A stretch of 10,309 nucleotides of DNA from an uncultured Muribaculaceae bacterium (GTDB lineage: Bacteria; Bacteroidota; Bacteroidia; Bacteroidales; Muribaculaceae): NCBI GenBank assembly GCA_910587475.1, contig CAJUMR010000055.1, positions 1 through 10,309 on the forward strand. Direction: 5' to 3'. The notes under the pieces were generated by a model. That model worked only from the letters and a program-made list of their open reading frames with translations. It made no database searches and was not told where the DNA came from. A program made the translations under genes and the position numbers. This document shows positions 6,982 to 10,309 of the stretch, in pieces (the stretch's first letter is position 1; every line of letters begins with the position of its first letter).

Positions 6982-8202
6982 TTAGTTTTCATCGATGCGC
7001 CGGCGCTCGAAAAATTTCATTGTCGCGAAGATGAATAGCGCGGCTCCGGCTGCCTGCATGAATGCCACAGTATGGAACGCTGCGCCGAAGCCGATGTTCT
7101 CGGCGATGACGCCGCCGAGCAATATGCCGATGCCCATGCCGAGATCCCACGATATGAGGATCGACGAATTGGCTGTGCCGCGTTGGTCGTGCCGGGCGAT
7201 TTTTATGAACATTGTCAGAAAGGCGGGATACATCTGGCCGTTGCCCAGTCCGATCAGAAGAGCCGACAGATAGTAGCTCCATGGTGTCACGACGAAAGCA
7301 AACATGCCATAGCCCGCAAGCGACAGTAGCACACCGACCAGCGCATTGTGGGTCATGCGTCCGGCCCGCAGGCTTTTAGATCCGAACAGACGCGACACAA
7401 AGAGTCCGCCCGACAGCAGCATGAAGAAGAGACCTGTGCCGTCGGTGATGTTAAGTTCCTGTTTGCCGTAAAGGGCGACATAGTTGCTCATCACGCCCCA
7501 GCATAGCCCGAAAAAGCAGATGTTGACAGCCAGAAGCCATGCACGACCGAGAAAGAAATGATCAAGACTGATTTTGCGTTTCGACTCCACCTTCTCGCGC
7601 TTGGGTAGCCGCACTCTGGTCGAGCAGACAAAGCCTGCGAAGGCCAGGATAAGTGAAAGCCAGAAAAGGAGTGAGAAATTGTTGGTGGCATGATAGATAT
7701 AGATGCCCGCACTTGGCGCTACGGCCATAGCCAGATTGTTGCTCAGACCGTAATAGCCTATGCCCTCATTGCGCCGTTCCGACGGCAGCACATCGATGGC
7801 TACCGTGCTGTTGGCCACAGTGGTCGCTCCGAATGGTATGCCATGCAGCGTTCTGACGATCGCAAACATCAGCAGTGTGCCCGCACCGATGTAGCCTGTG
7901 AAACAGATGAAGAAAAAGAAAAAGCAGATGGTGAGCACGCTCTTGCGGTCGAATGTGTCGACGACAAAGCCGCTGAACGGACGCACGAGCAACGTGGCCA
8001 CGACATAGCCCGACAGCACGAGCCCGATCGAATCTTTGTCGGTGTGAAACTGTTCGTCAAGATAAATTGGCAACAGTGGCGTCAGCAGATAAAAAGCAAA
8101 GAACAACAGGAAATTACATCCCATGACTTTGATGTATTCGCGGTTCCATAGACGTCGTCGGCAACCGCCGGATTGTTCATTTATGACATTATTGTTTGGC
8201 AT
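6982..8202 (-). CDS. Major facilitator superfamily transporter (substrate unknown)
   Basis: A 406-residue inner-membrane protein with about 12 hydrophobic segments in two halves. After a short cytoplasmic N-terminus come the first helix (NFLLFFAFYLLTPLLPIYL, about 30-48), a second helix with GYVVATLLVRPFSG, and an MFS motif A, GFVVDTFDRK (78-87), in the loop between helices 2 and 3. A charged central loop (RLPKREKVESKRK) separates the halves. The C-terminus is RRRIDEN. The ATG at 8202 is preceded by GAGAGGAT, one of the few Shine-Dalgarno-like sequences here; in-frame ATGs at 8214 and 8229 are alternatives, and a further opening to 8256 begins with TTG. The overall look is of a drug- or metabolite-efflux MFS protein. 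The gene is first in the unit with proB and proA, which might hint at an amino-acid-related substrate, but that is only context. Confidence 0.88.
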   Translation of the reverse strand: MPNNNVINEQSGGCRRRLWNREYIKVMGCNFLLFFAFYLLTPLLPIYLDEQFHTDKDSIGLVLSGYVVATLLVRPFSGFVVDTFDRKSVLTICFFFFFICFTGYIGAGTLLMFAIVRTLHGIPFGATTVANSTVAIDVLPSERRNEGIGYYGLSNNLAMAVAPSAGIYIYHATNNFSLLFWLSLILAFAGFVCSTRVRLPKREKVESKRKISLDHFFLGRAWLLAVNICFFGLCWGVMSNYVALYGKQELNITDGTGLFFMLLSGGLFVSRLFGSKSLRAGRMTHNALVGVLLSLAGYGMFAFVVTPWSYYLSALLIGLGNGQMYPAFLTMFIKIARHDQRGTANSSILISWDLGMGIGILLGGVIAENIGFGAAFHTVAFMQAAGAALFIFATMKFFERRRIDEN

Positions 8203-8287
8203 ATCCTCTCTCATTTGCCGTTTTCTCATACAGCTTTTTGAGGCCGCTTTCTTCAAAAGTGACTATGGTTTCTAATAATCTATGGTG

Positions 8288-8295
8288 CAAAGTTA
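8288..8295 (-). promoter_or_regulatory. -7 element for the MFS-proB-proA unit
   Basis: The minus strand reads TAACTTTG, a full match to TAnnTTTG. Transcription would begin near 8281, about 80 bases before the MFS ATG at 8202. A TTG (8314-8312) lies only 16 bases upstream of the TA, so the -33 element is off-spacing. Confidence 0.6.
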
Positions 8296-8398
8296 CAAAT
8301 TGTTTTTTATTCAACTGCCTAAAATTATCCATCTTTGATGTCGATCGGTGTCGGTTTGCAGCATCCCATGGTCGGTATTCAGGGAAAAATGCACTCCG

Positions 8399-8430
8399 CT
8401 TGGTGATATAAGGTAATTTTCGTAAATTCG
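8399..8430 (+). promoter_or_regulatory. Probable promoter of the SMR-Nim pair
   Basis: CTTG (8399-8402), 20 bases, then TAAATTCG (8423-8430): one mismatch in each element against TTTG and TAnnTTTG, with ideal spacing. The start site would be near 8437, giving a leader of about 64 bases. A second -7-like string, TAATTTTC at 8414-8421, also has one mismatch. Confidence 0.5.
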
Positions 8431-8500
8431 CAACCATAAATGACCTTGGAAGGAGACGCCGGGTATTGCTGCAGCCCTCAATAGGACATCAATTTTGAGC

Positions 8501-8824
8501 ATGAATTGGCTACTTCTCATTATCGCAGGGTGCTTTGAGACAGGCTTTGCGTTTTGCCTCGGCAAACTGAAAGGTTTAACCGGAACTCCGTGGTGCCTTT
8601 GGGGTATAGGCTTTATTGTTTGCCTGACACTCAGCATGATATTACTTTCCAAAGCGGTGCAGGCCATCCCGATCGGGACTGCATACCCTGTCTGGACCGG
8701 AATTGGAGCGGTGGGCACTGTGATTGTAGGAATTTTATTTTTCAATGAACCGGCAACTTTCTGGAGATTGTTTTTCATGTCAACTCTGATACTTTCAATT
8801 ATCGGACTAAAACTTATGCACTGA
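8501..8824 (+). CDS. Small multidrug resistance (SMR) exporter, Gdx/SugE-like
   Basis: A 107-residue, four-helix inner-membrane protein. SMR transporters act as dimers and exchange protons for small cations. The essential membrane glutamate is Glu13 in AGCFETGFA. The segment IPIGTAYPVWTGIGAVGT (56-73) closely matches the signature of the SugE/Gdx branch, whose known members export guanidinium; the ending IIGLKLMH also fits that branch. Helices are at about 2-20, 31-50, 57-81 and 88-105. The ATG at 8501 is preferred; a TTG two codons earlier is possible. The stop overlaps the start of the next gene (TGATG), so the two are translationally coupled. No guanidine riboswitch was recognised in the leader. 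Substrate assignment to guanidinium is inference from subfamily resemblance. Confidence 0.88.
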   Translation: MNWLLLIIAGCFETGFAFCLGKLKGLTGTPWCLWGIGFIVCLTLSMILLSKAVQAIPIGTAYPVWTGIGAVGTVIVGILFFNEPATFWRLFFMSTLILSIIGLKLMH

Positions 8825-9309
8825 TGGATAGGAAAATGCGACGCTTTAAGCAATTACTTTCGGAAGGAGAAAGCATAGCGATGCTCTGTTCTGCAACATC
8901 GGGGGTGCTTTCTTTATGTGGAGAAGATATGCAACCATATGGTGTGCCGCTGAGTCATGTATATGATAATGGAAAACTATATTTCCATTCAGCATTAAGC
9001 GGACATAAGGTTGATTTGATAAGACAAAACTGCAATGCAAGTTTTACTGTCATTGCCGAAGATGAACTGCATCCCGAGACATTCACAACATATTTCCGGA
9101 GCGTTATAGTGTTCGGAAAAATCAGAATAATTGAGGACGAAGCAGAAAAGAAACACATCCTTGAAACACTCGGGAGACGATGCAACCCGAGTGATGGTGA
9201 TAGTCTGAACGAGGAAATCAAGCGAGGCTTTAATCGATGCCTCGCTATTGAACTGACTATTGAAAAAGTAACCGGCAAACAAGCTATCGAGTTGGTGAAC
9301 AGCAAGTAA
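8824..9309 (+). CDS. Nim-like pyridoxamine 5'-phosphate oxidase family (FMN split-barrel) protein
   Basis: A 161-residue cytoplasmic protein of the Pyridox_ox_2/Nim type. It follows the family pattern: MRRFKQLLSEGESIAML (5-21), SGVLSLCGEDMQPYGVPLSH (26-45), KLYFHSALSGHK (51-62), ASFTVIAED (72-80), TTYFRSVIVFGKIRIIEDEA (88-107), and the ending LTIEKVTGKQAIEL (144-157). Length is typical. Relatives bind FMN, and some (NimA-J) reduce nitroimidazoles to harmless amines, but most family members have no tested substrate, so a resistance role should not be assumed. The ATG at 8824 shares its A with the stop of the SMR gene; an ATG at 8836 is an alternative. Base composition is AT-richer than the proBA region. 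Confidence 0.88.
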   Translation: MDRKMRRFKQLLSEGESIAMLCSATSGVLSLCGEDMQPYGVPLSHVYDNGKLYFHSALSGHKVDLIRQNCNASFTVIAEDELHPETFTTYFRSVIVFGKIRIIEDEAEKKHILETLGRRCNPSDGDSLNEEIKRGFNRCLAIELTIEKVTGKQAIELVNSK

Positions 9310-9398
9310 CCACCCTACGTCACCCCTGCCCGGCAAATTGTTCTACATTTTTCCGGACTTGTTGCTCCACCACAACTTGATCAATGGCCTATCGTATA

Positions 9399-9938
9399 TT
9401 ATTCTATATTGAAAATATCAGATAGATCATCGTTAGATGCGGTATATGTTGTACGAACCAAATATGAGATAATATTTTTCATCAGTCTGATCTCGCCAAC
9501 ATTTTCCATTGAGTTGAACAACCGTTTGAAACGTGAGTCTTTATTCGACATCACGTTTTTGGTTTGTGCAGTGAACTCTTTTAAGACCGGAGATAGGTCG
9601 TATTCAGTCAGATCTACACTACCGGCTTCCGCACATGAAAGTATGAATCCATCTATTGCCGGATTAACGAGGATTATAAAGTGGGGACGAGCAGAATGCC
9701 TGAACAATTTAATATGTTCACTTGATGCAATCTCATTAAAACTATTGAGATAGCTCGGCTTTCGCTTATCTGCGTCAATTATCCCAACAGCAAATCTGTC
9801 TGCAAATTTTTCCTGCATGACTTTTGCTACCTGATTGCAACCTTTCTGATGGTTACAACCGGCTTTACATACCAACGTTTCTATGAGGTTGGTATCGACA
9901 TAACATTCCGGAATTATATAGTCTGCGCGTTGGTTCAT
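9399..9938 (-). CDS. Unrecognised protein, possibly nuclease-like partner of an ATPase (179 aa)
   Basis: I do not recognise a family with certainty. The protein is soluble, without signal peptide or membrane segment. Near the N-terminus is IIPECYVDTNLIETLV (about 8-23), then the cysteine cluster CKAGCNHQKGC (24-34), and then FAVGIIDADKRKP (49-61). A strand with an acidic residue, followed later by a strand ending in DxD, resembles the layout of TOPRIM-like domains, so a nuclease partner of an ATPase is a reasonable guess but no more. Later segments are HFIILVNPAIDGFIL (86-100) and a mostly helical, charged C-terminus. The ATG at 9938 overlaps the stop of the upstream short ORF by four bases (ATGA), a strong sign of operon history. 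DNA is AT-rich compared with the core genes. The gene converges on the Nim-like gene. Confidence 0.7.
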   Translation of the reverse strand: MNQRADYIIPECYVDTNLIETLVCKAGCNHQKGCNQVAKVMQEKFADRFAVGIIDADKRKPSYLNSFNEIASSEHIKLFRHSARPHFIILVNPAIDGFILSCAEAGSVDLTEYDLSPVLKEFTAQTKNVMSNKDSRFKRLFNSMENVGEIRLMKNIISYLVRTTYTASNDDLSDIFNIE

Positions 9939-10087
9939 TTGCCAAGATATGCTTCAATGTTATAGAACATATCCATGCCGTTGTCGTATGCTTCTTGAAG
10001 CTGCTGCTCTGACAGACGGCTTACAATCGTTGCATTATTGTCCATATCGACAACGAACACCGCCAAATCGTCACCCGCACTTTCCAA
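9935..10087 (-). CDS. Short ORF (about 50 aa) coupled to the 179-aa gene; probable remnant
   Basis: The frame is open from a stop at 10094-10096 to the stop at 9935-9937, which overlaps the next start as ATGA. The readable product begins LESAGDDLAVFVVDMD and ends NIEAYLGK. AAGGAG (10095-10090) precedes a TTG at 10087 by only two bases, which is too close; the first ATG (10045) would give 36 residues. The pattern of a beta strand, then a T-x-V-x-x-L-S segment, then an acidic helix resembles the extreme C-terminus of AAA_21/OLD-like ATPases. The most likely reading is that the N-terminal body of an ATPase gene has been lost and only its tail remains, still linked to its partner. A genuine micro-protein is the alternative. 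Confidence 0.45.
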   Translation of the reverse strand: MESAGDDLAVFVVDMDNNATIVSRLSEQQLQEAYDNGMDMFYNIEAYLGK

Positions 10088-10230
10088 TTCTCCTTACTTT
10101 TCAGGTCCCTTCTCCATAATATTACCCTGAACTGATCGCCACTGACTTCGTTACTGAATTCAATATTGCTATCGTATTGTAACGCACGGATAATGCCTGA
10201 GCCAAGACCACGATAATCTATCGTCTTTAT
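10021..10230 (-). pseudogene. C-terminal remnant of an AlbA_2 / RecG-like ATP-binding protein
   Basis: From 10230 downwards the minus strand encodes TIDYRGLGSGIIRALQYD (from the ACG at 10224), then a segment ending GDQFRVILWRRD. In AlbA_2 (Schlafen-like) and RecG-like ATP-binding proteins, a block with Y-x-G-[LI]-G-S-G-[IL]-x-R-A-L followed by I-E-F and F-x-V lies at the extreme C-terminus. Here an in-frame stop at 10231-10233 lies just before the block, there is no start codon, and the upstream reading in two other frames is unrelated. After the block the frame drifts into unlikely sequence (KVRVTIWRCSLSIWT) until the stop at 10021. So this is a fragment, not an intact gene. It overlaps the short ORF at 9935-10087 in a different frame. 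Confidence 0.55.
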
Positions 10231-10307
10231 TCATTCAGCAGCCATTCATAGGCCGGTATAACTTTTATGGTTTTATCTTCAATGGAAATGTCTTCGCGCT
10301 GATGGTT
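10227..10307 (-). CDS. C-terminal 26 residues of a protein entering from the right edge
   Basis: In the third minus-strand frame the window edge encodes NHQREDISIEDKTIKVIPAY followed by EWLLNE and a TAA at 10227-10229. The composition looks like real protein (alternating strand then a short helix), but I do not recognise the family and the N-terminus is outside the window. Its stop sits directly against the RecG-like remnant, in a different frame, which suggests a recombination or deletion joint. Confidence 0.4.
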   Translation of the reverse strand, partial: NHQREDISIEDKTIKVIPAYEWLLNE

Positions 10308-10309
10308 CG

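Noticed and set aside
8189..8437. Minus-strand open frame of 82 codons upstream of the MFS gene
   Set aside because: It begins upstream of the TAACTTTG element at 8288-8295, so most of it would not be transcribed from that promoter, and it overlaps the MFS start.
8431..8500. Guanidine riboswitch before the Gdx-like gene
   Set aside because: The roughly 64-base leader shows neither the paired ACGR-loop hairpins of the guanidine-II class nor recognisable conserved blocks of the other classes.
8311..8853. Minus-strand open frame of 180 codons opposite the SMR gene
   Set aside because: Antisense to a full SMR protein with its key glutamate and signature segment; no motif in the reverse product.
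9310..9398. Bidirectional terminator between the convergent Nim-like and 179-residue genes
   Set aside because: Only an isolated TTGATCAA palindrome (9377-9384) and weak stems were found, with no stem followed by a T-run.

Overview
The window looks like a chromosomal segment of a Bacteroidales bacterium. Muribaculaceae is a tentative guess from the fairly GC-rich core genes; no marker gene fixes the family. The best evidence for the order is a set of Bacteroidetes-type promoters (TAnnTTTG at -7, TTTG about 20 bases upstream), weak or absent Shine-Dalgarno sequences before most genes, and proteins that read like Bacteroides-type OxyR, ProB and ProA. No tRNA, rRNA, CRISPR array, insertion sequence or origin was seen.

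Layout. (1) 1-639, minus: N-terminal 213 residues of a DUF1016/YhcG-type protein, running off the left edge, with a 36-base-period repeat inside it and its own promoter. (2) 722-764: strong terminator for the next minus-strand gene. (3) 788-3235, minus: an 815-residue fusion of CoA-disulfide reductase, rhodanese, TusA and DsrE-like modules. (4) 3236-3332: compact divergent control region with two promoters and a perfect OxyR-type box. (5) 3333-4259, plus: oxyR with both redox cysteines. (6) 8202 down to 4284, minus: probable operon of MFS transporter, proB, proA and a 72-residue two-helix membrane protein. (7) 8203-8500: divergent intergenic region with a promoter on each strand. (8) 8501-9309, plus: a Gdx/SugE-like SMR exporter and a Nim-like FMN split-barrel protein, overlapping by one base. 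(9) 9310-9398: convergent gap in which no convincing terminator was found. (10) 9399-10309, minus: an AT-rich accessory stretch with an unrecognised 179-residue protein, a short ORF overlapping its start by ATGA, the C-terminal remnant of an AlbA_2/RecG-like ATP-binding protein, and the tail of another protein running off the right edge.

How the genes may work together. OxyR senses peroxide through a cysteine pair, and its box is placed to cover its own start site and to lie just upstream of the reductase promoter. The best functional story is therefore oxidant control of a single-polypeptide thiol/persulfide enzyme. ProB and ProA catalyse the first two steps of proline synthesis. The SMR-Nim pair suggests export or detoxification of small cationic or nitro compounds. 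Both ends are visibly AT-richer than the core and carry defence-like or decaying genes, so they are probably accessory DNA flanking a conserved core.
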